A stretch of DNA of 64,000 nt from Capitella teleta (lineage: Eukaryota; Annelida; Polychaeta; Capitellidae). The DNA lies in contig KB293180.1 of assembly GCA_000328365.1 (NCBI GenBank), positions 714,010 through 778,009 on the forward strand, in the 5' to 3' direction. A program made the translations under genes and the position numbers. Shown here piece after piece: positions 34,916 through 46,200 of this stretch. The notes beneath the pieces were generated by a model. That model made no database searches. It saw nothing but the letters and a program-made list of their open reading frames with translations, and had not been told where the DNA came from. Within the stretch, counting starts at the first letter, position 1. Each line of letters opens with the position of its first letter.

Positions 34916-37538
34916 TCATGAGAACTGCGCCTGCAACTTCTGGTCGTAGAGCTGCTCGCCGAGTCCTGGGCCGACTCGCTTCAAATTGGTCACGTGGTCC
35001 GACAGCGCTTTGGTGGTGCTCACGTTGTGATTGATGAGGTGCTCGTCCAGAAAATCACACAACTAGAAACAGAAGAAATCGCACAATTGCATGTATCTAA
35101 ACAGTATAGGTCTCCTTGTGTGTGAATGCTTCCGATCGGGTATATAAATTGTATTCACTAGTTAAGTGAAGAAATACTTCTACGAGTTTAGTAATACTTC
35201 TACGACCATGGCATGCCTTATGTCATCTATGATCTACCAGTAGGACGACAAACAAAACGTTTCAATGACTCAGAGACTTTTTATCTGATAGGGAGGGCAT
35301 CGTTCAGCTTATCAAGTTATCGTAATAATCTATAGTAGCATTCATGTAGACTAATACTCGTTGCATAACATAAGTCTGGCACAGGATACAGATAGTACAC
35401 TCGATCTAGTACCAGTTAATCGGGATAACATTTTTTTTTTATCTTAACCTTTTAACAAAGATTCGTTTGTATGTTAGTTTGTGTTAATTAGTTGGTTGAA
35501 GTCAATCTTATCCAGTGAAGTCAATTCCAGAATGCGAGCATAAAACGGTCATTTCGATAGTGCGCCATCTTATCTACTTATCCATGCTTACATTCTTAAC
35601 AATAATTCTTAAACTTCCAATCATGAAGTTCGCAAACCCAAAGAACCGTCGTAGTTCTTCTGTAACACCACATATGCTACCTTTTTTATTTAACGTATTT
35701 TCTATTTATTCGTATGCATATAGATATGGAGACGAGCTTCCCATTATATAATATATGGAGACCAGCTTCCCATTATATAATATATACCAGAGTAGACATC
35801 GGCCTATCTTCCCATTGTTTTGTGAATTAATGGCCAACGTGTAGGTCTACATTTGTACATCATGTGTAACCAGCCATTCGCAAGTTTGCACGAAATAATA
35901 GTGAACTTAAACCGCGAAGTTAGATTGTTCCAAATGGACAGTCTAATGGTCGATGTCCTATCTGGTGTATTATATAGGAAGCTCGTCTCCATATCTATGC
36001 TCGTATGTATGTCGTCAGTCGTTACAAAGGTACACATATATTATTGTACATTTATTTCATTATAATTCATGGGTATACAACTGCTAGAGACAATAGGAGT
36101 ATATGCATGTCACGAATCGGGGACACTGCGCCCATGGGTCAATCTGCCTGCATTAAAACGCATGCTTAGAACTCTCTGTACAAAACTCAGTCCACTCGAT
36201 CAAAAAAAACACAGAAAAAAACAAAAAAAACAACAACAACATATATAGTGTTTATATTTTGCTTCAATGACTGACCTACACAGGATCTGAGCCATCTGAC
36301 GGCTATAGCTAGGCTATATTTAATTACCTATACCATGCGTATACTATACGAGATCAATGAAATGTTTTAGATCACAGGTCTTGTCTAAACGTAAACCGGG
36401 TAGTTCGTTGATCCTCGGCCACTACCGTTACGTTATATAACAGCTATACGACACATTGATCATCGACCTGAATCTAGCAAATGCATCAATTTGAACGCAT
36501 ATACTGCAATTAATATACGAGAGCAACACCCAAACAATAAATCAGCACAATACATTAACATTGCAATTGGATCTAATTGGATGAAATAGAATATAATCGT
36601 GCATTTCAGGAATGCCTATATGGTGTATCCGATTTATCTGTCGATTGTAATAAGACGGGTTATAATATAGGGGCCCACAGACAACCGGAAAATACTGACG
36701 CAATCACATCACGTGATCACGGTTGAAAGGTAATTTAAGGAAATAGCAAAATTGATCCCTTTATTCCCAACTCTGGATTGTAAGTCCAACGCTCGACAAC
36801 GAGCAAACTACAATTATAACATTGTCGTATCATGATTATGTGATATGATTGTGATTGCCCTATATATGATTTAACATACTTCCCAAAAGTTGCTTTCGGC
36901 TAAATGTACTTGACGAGTCTGACTTATACGGCGATACCACATGGTGTCAGAGAAAATCGAAATCGAACAATTCTCTCAAAACCGCGGATAGATGTTCCGG
37001 CCTCCTCGTTTGGTCTGGAACTCCATCAATATGTCTGCATGGTATCTCTTCTGGGCGGCCGCTTTGCTGAAGACCTTCTGCATACCACGCAAGGCGACGT
37101 CATCTCGACAGAAATAGTTCGACTGCGGGATGGCCTCAATGTTATGAGTTCCATGTAAATGCTTGACAGGTACGTACGTTTAGCCTATACATGGAGAGCA
37201 TGGCTGATATTTACATAAAGGGGAATCAAGAACGTGGAAGTAGGCCTATAATTAATTATAGCTAATTAAAGCTGGTTAATGCAGAATATGTATATATAGG
37301 TCTATTATAAAATAACATATAATGTTGACAACGATAGGGCCAATTAAACATTCATCTTCACGAGAACCAATTCATGGGAACTTATGCGCATTATAAAATA
37401 AGGTGGTGTTATAAACAGATCGGAGTTATGCAAATAAATACCTACCATGGCATCGACTACGTAACCATTGTGCAGCTCATGGTTGATATGAAGGTTGATT
37501 GCGGCTTCGCATTCAACGTCGAAATTCTGCCTCGCCAG
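34916..37538 (-). CDS. Divergent second ferritin, incomplete as read
   Basis: Three blocks match ferritin in order: 37446-37538 (ARQNFDVECEAAINLHINHE then LHNGYVVDAM), 37122 down to about 36983 (SNYFCRDDVALRGMQKVFSK ... KRGGRNIYPR), and 34916-35062 (LCDFLDEHLINHNV ... [20 protein letters not shown], stop). Ligands at the positions of E59, E60, Y32 and Q139 in the neighbouring ferritin are Q, K, V and N; E25 and H63 are kept. It therefore cannot form a normal ferroxidase site, so an L-like or other role is inferred. The exon that should carry the segment with E105 was not found between 35063 and 36982, and no start codon is in frame before LARQNF, so an upstream exon is also missing. It may be a pseudogene, or a gene with exons too divergent to see. 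Confidence 0.75.
35711..36007. mobile_element. MITE with long terminal inverted repeats
   Basis: ATAGATATGGAGACGAGCTT near 35720 is matched by the inverse complement AAGCTCGTCTCCATATCTAT near 35978-35998. Weaker pairing continues inward over roughly 80-100 bp (for example TAGACATCGGCC with GGTCGATGTCC). The left arm carries an internal duplication of about 35 bp. About 300 bp, non-coding, between exons of the second ferritin. Confidence 0.75.
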
Positions 37539-37840
37539 CTACATTCCTAAAAATTGCTGTATTGAGGTACACAAACAATTCAATTTTGTCGAATTCAGGT
37601 GCAAGACTGAACGAGAGATTTGCAGATGTCTATTTTTGTTTTATTATTATTATTTTTTTTTTGCCTCTCTAGTGTCTCGCTCGGTCGCCGATTCACACGG
37701 AGGTCAGTGGGTCAAGCTAGAAACTGGACATGTTATTGTTGTCTAGGGATGTCGTTGAGTCTCCTTGAAATAAAAGCAATTTATAAATCTATTATCGTTG
37801 GAATGGTAAATGAACCAAGTGAATTAGGTTAATCGGGGGA

Positions 37841-37946
37841 TCGAGGCCACGGAAGGCCTCGGCGGCCTTGAGTGATGCGAGGAGCGCGTAAACAAGGGAA
37901 ATTGCGAAACTTGACGCGTTGAATGTCTTGAGCGAGACCTTCAACT
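37841..37946 (-). CDS. Candidate exon, function unknown
   Basis: After an acceptor-like ATTCTTCACAG the frame reads ELKVSLKTFNASSFAISLVY then ALLASLKAAEAFRGLDPP, with a GC-rich interior unlike its surroundings. It lies just upstream of the second ferritin on the same strand, but does not resemble ferritin. The donor is unclear. It could belong to that gene's missing 5' end or to another gene. Confidence 0.3.
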
Positions 37947-38094
37947 CTGTGAAGAATTTTTCATAATTGATTAAATAAAATGCTCCTGTCTTACAAAGCA
38001 CCAAATTCGCACAAAACCCTCGAATAAGTTCGAAATTGGTTTATACGCTGAGTTCGCGTTGAAATCAGCAAGGACTGTGGCACTGAATCATAAG

Positions 38095-38124
38095 ATCATA
38101 ACGCCCTTTAAGAGACGTTATGAT
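38095..38124. repeat. Inverted decamer pair, 10-nt spacer
   Basis: ATCATAACGC (38095-38104) and ACGTTATGAT (38115-38124) face each other with a 10-nt spacer. The order is opposite to that at 724-750. It lies downstream of the THYN1 stop. Confidence 0.85.
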
Positions 38125-38532
38125 TCTAAGAACGATGTTTGAAACTTCCACCACAAACTAACCCTACCGCCTATATATTGAAAGTTGCGATCAGCTTTAC
38201 GCTTAGCCAGAGTTTAAAACACGGTTTTTGCCTCTTCGGTGTGGCCCACAACGTTGTGGATTGCCAACTTGCCACACTAACCACTATATAGGCAATTACA
38301 CACATAATTATTCTAACCTATTATGTTCTTGGTTCTGCCTGAACTTCTAAACAGATAGCTAATATAATCCCTCGCACATAGATAATAATTAATATCATAC
38401 ACTAACTCAGTTATAGCACAGTACAAATATTTTATTCTGGTTTAAAATCTTCTTCATGTGAAACCCGTGACAACCGATGAAAAAGATGCAACAATGCGAT
38501 GAACACAGCAAACAGTGGAGGCGACCGGATTC

Positions 38533-39802
38533 CTACTTGAGTCCTTCTGCATCTTCTAAGCCCACAATGAAGTCCCACTCCTCTGCAACAAAGATGAAAT
38601 AAAATGAAATGAAAATAATAAATGCCAGCTCATAGGTTGAAAGAGATCAAGCATGATGCATGATGGGGTTTTACGGCTCCACCCAAACCATTCGGATGAT
38701 ACGGGCGCCAGAACAGAAGACCCGAGACCGGGGTTTCCCCCTACTCTTATTGATAAATCCCAAGGGTTCTTTATCCTGCATACCACCATAGACAGTAGTA
38801 CACAGCGCCCGGCCTTGTTACGCAGTTGGGCAGCACTGCAGAGTCACCGAAGAATTATGAGAGAGATCAACATGGATGAATACCTGAAGAGAGAGGTTGT
38901 ACTGAGAGACGTGCGCTGGTAAAGAGGGCGATTTTGGCGAGAGGCCCCCCGTTGGATTTGTGCTCTAAGTGATAATGTTTGAGTTCTGTGAGTGGGATGA
39001 ATCGTTTGAGATGGCGGACGTACTTGACGTCCACCATGAACCACCGTGGATTATCCTCCTTCGCAGTTCTGAGGAAGAGGAAGAGAATGCACACCACGGG
39101 GGGGATAAACAGAACACATACCTGTCATAGTGAGCGTCCTTTTTATCAAACTGTGTGTGATCAACGTAGGATTCTTTCACGATCTGTGGAATATTATATG
39201 TATTCACAGTATTGTGTGTGGCTCTTTGCACTTATGCAGTGCAATGTACCTCCATAACACCAGCGATTCCAGGTTCTTTACAGTTGCTGTGGTAGAAGAA
39301 TGCTTTGTGGCCGATTCGCATTTGGTCTCTCATAAAATTCTTCGCCTGGTGATTCCGAACGCCATCCCAGCATGCAATTTGCTCTGGTTCAGACTTCAAA
39401 TCTTCAATCCCGAACTGAAATGGACAATTTTAATGGATGAGCGATGTTTCCAATTATAATAATTAAAGACCTTGACATCAATTCCATTTTCGATGCGTGA
39501 TTCTGGCTCAGATTTCATCAACCAATGGCAATAATTCCATTGAGCAGCATCTCCGTTTGGCTTCCTGGCTTTCTTCGTATCATCTGCTCCTTCTGATAAT
39601 TAGGAGGAAAGAACACACACAAAAAAAGAAGACATACAGTATTATAAGTACAGATGTGAGAGGGACCGCGAAATAGAAAAATCATAACGTAAAAGCAGGG
39701 GTCATAACGCTTTATAAACTTCTGCAAGTGCGGTTAGAGCCGTTATGATCATACAGAATTAAACATATTCTCACTGGTGGCAGCTTTTCTTTTGGGTGGC
39801 AT
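38533..39802 (-). CDS. THYN1: THYN1, EVE-domain protein, complete
   Basis: Six exons: 39775-39802, 39471-39583, 39250-39414, 39122-39183, 38884-39068 and 38533-38582, encoding 200 residues with consistent phases. The protein starts MPPKRKAAT, a short basic N-terminus, then WNYCHWLMKSEPESR, the start of the EVE domain. KAFFYHSNCKEPGIAG, DHTQFDKKDAHYD, MVDVKYVRHLKRFIPL and SARLSVQPLSSEEWDF follow, all close to vertebrate THYN1. EVE domains are PUA-like and bind modified bases in nucleic acid; THYN1 is nuclear. The exon 2 donor is GTCTTT, weaker than usual, but required by the frame. Intron 1 holds three decamer copies, and intron 5 a repeat with the shared 22-mer. It is head to head with the esterase gene. 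Confidence 0.96.
38640..38830 (+). repeat. Interspersed repeat in THYN1 intron 5
   Basis: It contains the 22-mer shared with 28661-28682 (38665-38686) and continues GAAGACCCGAGACCGGGG and on to about 38830, with SINE-like GC-richness in an otherwise AT-rich intron. Limits are approximate and no RNA polymerase III box is clear. Confidence 0.5.
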
Positions 39803-40247
39803 TCTGACCAAGAGGAAAATAACGGTCTAGAATAATTGGTGAACAAAAATACAATGCTAGTATAACAGATTTTCTCAGAAATATTGGTAATATTCAAGAA
39901 GGCATGTGACTAAATTCGTAGAGAGATCTGGGTGAGTAAAGTAGGTCAGGGATCATACTATTCCGAGTTCATATATTTCAAGATTGAAATAATAAAATAA
40001 TTCCTACCTATCATTAATTCCAATGTCACGCGAAATAAAATAATAAATCCAACTTAATGACTTCCTCCAATAGAACAATTATGTAGAATACGATAATTCA
40101 AAGTGTGGGCATTTAGAAGCAAGACATGCTCCCAGTATGTTGACAACATTGGCAGATGCTGCAAGCAGTTATGCAGCGATAAGTCAACTAGAATTATGCG
40201 AGCTACGTAGAACAATTTAATTACACTGGTCAACAGATTATATCGCC
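39803..40247. promoter_or_regulatory. Divergent promoter region of THYN1 and the esterase
   Basis: 445 bp separate the two start codons, so both genes probably share a bidirectional promoter. No TATA box or known motif stands out. Confidence 0.55.
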
Positions 40248-43200
40248 ATGATGGCGAGTCTTTCTGAAACATTGAACCATGCGAAGGAGCAACTCCCAGA
40301 GCAGTTGTCAACTCTTGAAATTACAATGGTATGCACATTTCTCAAGTTCAACTTTACTTTTCACTTTTGAAGTATCCGTATCATCATCATGAGTATCATC
40401 AGTATGTAGTTGTTTAATCTTTCCCACTAATAAAGGTCAACACAAGTAAAAAATGAAATTTTGGGCTTCGGTTCGGGCACAGGACATATGTAATATATAT
40501 TGTCACTTTTGAGCTATTTAGTATTTGTGACTTCAAAGTCTCCCACCCCACTCTCTCAGTGGGTGTTATGACCAGGTCATAACTCCCCATCATAAACCCT
40601 TGGGTACTACGTTTAAAAAAAAGATTTATTTTTATTTTATTTATTTTGTTTCAACACACTCACAATTCCATTTAATGTTGACCAAATCCAAGTTTGCTCA
40701 ATTACGACTGTAATACTTGAAACACACACTTGATCAAATAGAAATCATAACGCAAAAACATAATTATCTGAACATAATTATCAGCTGGGTCAGCTGAGAA
40801 AGGGGTGAACCTCCATGACTCGAACAATTGACCACCAATTGATACATAAATTGGCAAAAATACTCAATTATATTGTCTTGTCTGTTTCAAATGTCTTGTG
40901 ATGTGTTGTTAACCCTTTCACTCAAGATATTAATGATTTTATCATCATTTTTTGACTTGAGGCTTTGAAGCAGAATCATTTATGTTGATCCATTACCATA
41001 GCAACAAGTCGGTTCGGGGAGTTCCGGGGGTTATGACGTCATTCACTGAGCCACTAGCGGCAAATATGTGAACCGAACCGATTTGGCGGGAGAATCAGAA
41101 CCACTAAATATGTGCTGTTTGTGACTCATTTATACAATGTAAATGATATATGTACCAGGTAATCATTATTATGCGCTGGAATGATTAATGAGCATGTATA
41201 AAAACCCCAAATAACCTGGTTGAGATCAAATGGTCATTTCATGTATTTGGGCACTTTTACCGAGAATATACTGTAGAACAGGAAATTATCGCGCGGCATG
41301 AAATTTTTGCTATATTTGCGGTCACGATCTAGCGCGAAAATTAGATGCCCGCGAAATCTTTCTGGGTGATCTTGTTATTCTTATACTCTTATCACCCTAA
41401 TTGGTGCCGCGAATAAAGGCCTCAGCCATAAAACCGCGAAATTTGAAGTCCGCAGAAATTTCCTGTTCTATAGTAATATGTGAGAAAAAAGTGCCACTGG
41501 TTACCATAGCAACAGCTGCTCAAAGAATTAAAAGTTGGGAGAGTTCTAAGTTCACAAAAGATGTTCAATGTCAACTGTGGCGACCTAATTGCATTGGGAT
41601 TGATTAACATAAATTCTAACCCATTAGACTATGTCGAGTATTCATTATTTTTTAATATTTTACATGCATAACTAAAGAATTAGATCGAAGCGATATCAAT
41701 CAACGCTCTTCTTTTAGCCATAAATTTCTCCGCAGCATGTGCATTGAATCCCAGAATTATTTCACTAAGTTGGATTGTGAGCCCCATGTACGATTGTACG
41801 CAGACTGTACGTTCATTTTCTCAGGTTGATGTTCCTCCTCATTCAGAGGAAGTGAGTAACCTCTGCCCTTTGACCCTCGTATCTGCCTCTTCCTCTTTTT
41901 CCATTCTTCCGTTTGTAAATATCAGCACATTCACTGCTAAAGATGAGAATTCTCGTCTTTGCGCTATGAGAAATAAGAACCCTGGCGGTGAATGTGTTAA
42001 GTTTATCCACAGAATTTCATTATCAGATCATGATAAAAATTTCAAGGAAATAAGCTCTTCATGTGAAGATTAACGATGTTTTATCTTGAGAAAAGGTTTT
42101 AGATTTGACCTCTGAACTTTGACGCACAACTTGTTTTTCCCTGAAACTTTTATTTTTATTTGACTGTTTTCAAACTTCAATTTTTTACTTTTTATTCAAT
42201 TATTTCCCCTTTCTCGTTTTATGCTCCATTTTAGAACACATTATTTGAACCCTGCAGACAAGCAGTTTGAAACATTCTGTTTTCTTGAGAACCCAGTGCA
42301 ATGTATTTTTTTATCTTGGGGTTTCAAGAGAGCTATGTAAATGTAATAGGCTAATAGCCTAAAATATGTCGACAGCAAAATATTTCCGGTGAAAGTGATT
42401 GAAAACTGGATTGATCTTAGAACTAAATGGATCACTATCAGCATGTTGTCGTGTTGTTTTCAGAACATTCTGATCACGGTGGGCATAGGTTCATTGACCA
42501 TATTTCTCATCTTCTACTATTGTTCATGGAGATACAAAGGAGGCACAGGTACGTAGTCACCCTCCCACCCCCTCCCCTCCTTAACTCCCATTTCAGTTCT
42601 CAAAGAAATGGTAGTTGGGTCGTCAAAACCTCGCTTTCGTAAGCGAGACAAAGTCCTCTTCTACGGCACGAAAATGCTTCGTAGGGTGAGTTGTATGTTT
42701 GTGGCAGTTGCATAACACAATTACGATTGATGAAATGCAGGTTCGGAGTTTTGCTAAGAATCAGATATCAACTTCAAGCGGGAGCCGGCGAGGAAATAAG
42801 AAATCTCGTAAGCTTGTGATGAGTATTGCTAAGAAGTGAGTTATCAGATTTTGATGTGTGGGTGGTTAATAATGCTTCTCTCTCTCTAAAGGATCCTCAG
42901 TCTCAAAGAACAGCAACCTCAGCTCATTTCACGTGAACCTCCGGCTTCTCTACTCGAAGTGGACGTTGAGAAAGAACCCAATGAGCCGAGGCTACCTCCA
43001 GAGGTCATGTACATGCTGCGCAGCGTCAGAGTGCTGGGTCATTTTGAGACGCCCATCTTCCTTGAGCTGTGTCGTTTCATGGAGTCGCGCTTCATCCCTC
43101 AAGGAACTCTTCTCTTCCGAGTCGGAGATCCAGATGACAGTATTTATGTCATCCAATCTGGGCGCGTTGGCGTTTACATTGCCGATCAGGTGAGTCTGTG

Positions 43201-46200
43201 TGTGTATGTACTATTCATCTGAACATTTTTATTTACTAGGATGGTACTGAACATACAGTGAAGGAGGTTGGTATGGGAGACAGTATTCACAGTTTATTGA
43301 GCATGATGGATGTTCTAACGGTACATTTTCCCTGCATCTGTTTATCTTTATTTTTAAATTTCTTTCTTCTAGGGTCATCCAGCACCATACAAAACTGTGT
43401 CAGCGGCTGCTCTGGTAGATTCCACAGTTTTGAGGTTGGAAACCTTTTATTTATGGACTCACTTTTGAAAATTCTCCTTTTTTAGACTTCCAATCAAAGC
43501 TTTCCAGATTGTTTTGGAGCGTTTCCCAGAGTCAATGGTTCGCGTCGTACAGGTCAGCAACCCCTGATATCTCTTCAACTGACTTCTCATCTCTCACTTC
43601 TAGATCATCATGGTGCGATTGCAGCGGGTGACCTTCATGGCTCTGCATAATTACCTTGGACTGAGTCACGAACTCATGTCTTCTGTAAGGCGTTCATTTA
43701 AATAGATTCATTTTGATTTACTACTATTAACCAGGAGGATAAGAGTGACAAAAGCTTTGAAGTTCACTCAATCGGCATCTCCCCCAAAGGAAGTCCAATC
43801 AAGAAGCCCCGCCCCCAATCCTCTCTCGAGCCGAAGCCTCTCCTGGAAAGCAGTTCCATCGACGCAGATGGGGACGTAATCAAAACAGACGACGAATCGC
43901 AGGGTATTCACTCACGACTAATCGATCAGTTACTTAGAATAGTAAATCTGTGAAATCTGTGACATTCACAGCGATGGAATGATTGATTGATTATGTAACC
44001 GCCAGAGTAGCTCTTGATTTATTCTCTGCCTTTTGTTCTGCTTCTGAAGATGTCAGCAAGTCGGAATTGTGTGACTTCCGGCGCAGAGGCATCCCAGTCC
44101 CACGTAGAGCTTCTGACACTTCTGGTAAACCTCCTCCTCCTCTCCTTCTTCTTCTTCTCTTCCTCCTCACTCCTCTTCACGCTGCTTGCATCTTATCACT
44201 GCTTATCTAATCTAATCTAATCACGATGGATTTGTCTTCTTAGCTATTTATCACTTTTTCATCAGCTCTCTTCCGCAATCGTGTTGGAAGTGCTTCGGAT
44301 TACGAGTCTGTGTCGGATTTTGACGTCGCCATGTCACGGGCTAGAGCGGGTCGTTTCCTTGACGACGACCCAATTTCATCTGGATCTCCTCCTATTAGAG
44401 GGGTATGTCCTCTTTTTATTTTCTTTTCAAGTGTTTTTCCTTAACTTGAGATTTTTTTCACAGCAAAATATTGATGACCCCCCTTTGACCCCTAATCGTC
44501 GCTGGAGACGGGCGAATGTCTTCTCAGAGGTTCAGGTTATTCCTCCTTCGATTTCTGGTTCCCTGGATTCGCAAGAGGAAGTCATTTCTGATGAGGATAT
44601 CATTGATCTGGCGGTCAGGGATATTGCTAGACTCTGTGGTTTGGAGGTGATGCCATAGAAGTTCTCCGCCCAAATAATTGTGCAATATTTCTAATTGAAG
44701 GACACAAGCCTTCTGCAAGGAAAGTGCTTCATGCGACATATTCGCCCTGGCACGACCCTCATTAAACAAGGCGACCAGGTAAACCATTCATATCACCGAT
44801 TGAATTTGTTTGATCTCTTTCTCTGTGTAGGATTCTCATCTATTCTTTGTTGTAACCGGAGAACTACAAGTTCAACAACATTTGGTCGGCCAAGAATCTA
44901 CTCAAGTAGGAATTACTGTCTTCTCAAAAGTGTTTATTTTCATGTATTTTCGTTTTGCAGAGGACGCTGTTCGTGGTGCACCCGGGGGAGATTGTGGGTC
45001 CATTGGCTGTCCTCACAGGAGAGCCATCTTTCTTCACCATTCGTTCTCTTGGCGTTTCCCGTGTGATCATCATTTCCAAGAATCATTTCTACTCGTGAGG
45101 GGGGCGTGGTCTTCTTGTGATCTTTTGTGTATCTTCAACATATTGCAGGATCATGAAAGAGCAGCCGACGGTTGTGTTGAATGTTGGTCACACAGTTGTG
45201 CAACGCTTGTCTCCCTTTGTCAGACAAATTGATTTCGCTCTTGATTGGATGCTGATTGAGGCCGGCCGAGCGCTCTACCGGTTGGTCAGTTTGGTGGTGC
45301 TTTTTGTTGGCTAACTGATGTTGATAGGCAATCTGAGCATTCTGACTGTATTTACATCATCTTGAACGGACGTCTGCGATCTGTGATCACTCAGACGAGC
45401 GGTAAGAAAGAACTGGTTGGGGAGTATGGTCGTGGTGAGTTGGTCGGGATTGTTGAGACGCTCACGATGACTGAGAGAGCCACCACCATGATGGCCGTCA
45501 GGTAAGGTCATCGACCTCTGCTCCCCACTCACTGCATTCTTCTTCACAGAGACACAGAACTGGCGCAGATTCCAGAGGAACTGCTTAACCTCATCAAGCG
45601 CACCCATCCACAGGTCGTCACTCGTCTTATCCATCTGCTTGGACAGAGAATTCTCGGTTCTCTGCAGAATAAACCCGTCGTCCAATCAGCTCTGATGGGT
45701 TTGTTTCCCATCGTTTTCTTCATCAGTTTCTTTCTCACTGTATTTTCAGAGCATCCCAATGTGGACCCCCGACCCACCGTGGCTAATCTCGCCACTGTGG
45801 CTGTCCTGGCTGTCACAGAGGATGTGCCTCTCTCCAACTTTACGCTTGAGTTGCAGAACGCGCTGGCTGGCATCGGAATGACCCTCAGGCTGACCAGGGA
45901 AATTATCCGCAACCGGCTGGGTGCTAATGCGCTGGACAGCATGAATGAGTACCGCCTGAGTTCATGGCTGGGCCAGCAGGAGGACATTCACCGCATGGTT
46001 CTCTATGAGTGCGACCCCAGCATGACCCCCTGGACCAAGCGCTGTATCACTCAGGCCGACTGCATTCTCATCGTTGCTATGGGAGACCAGGAACCCACTG
46101 TCGGAAAGGTACGAAAAAACTGAGAAAATAAACTTTCTGAAATGATTTTTTTTTAACATTTTAGATTGAGAAACAGATGGAGAATTTAGCTGTCAGAGCT

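Noticed and set aside
35853-35910. Missing ferritin-2 exon (minus phrase SCKLANG resembling LHKLADG)
   Set aside because: It lies inside the MITE interior and lacks the preceding Glu and Trp positions; the likeness is too short.
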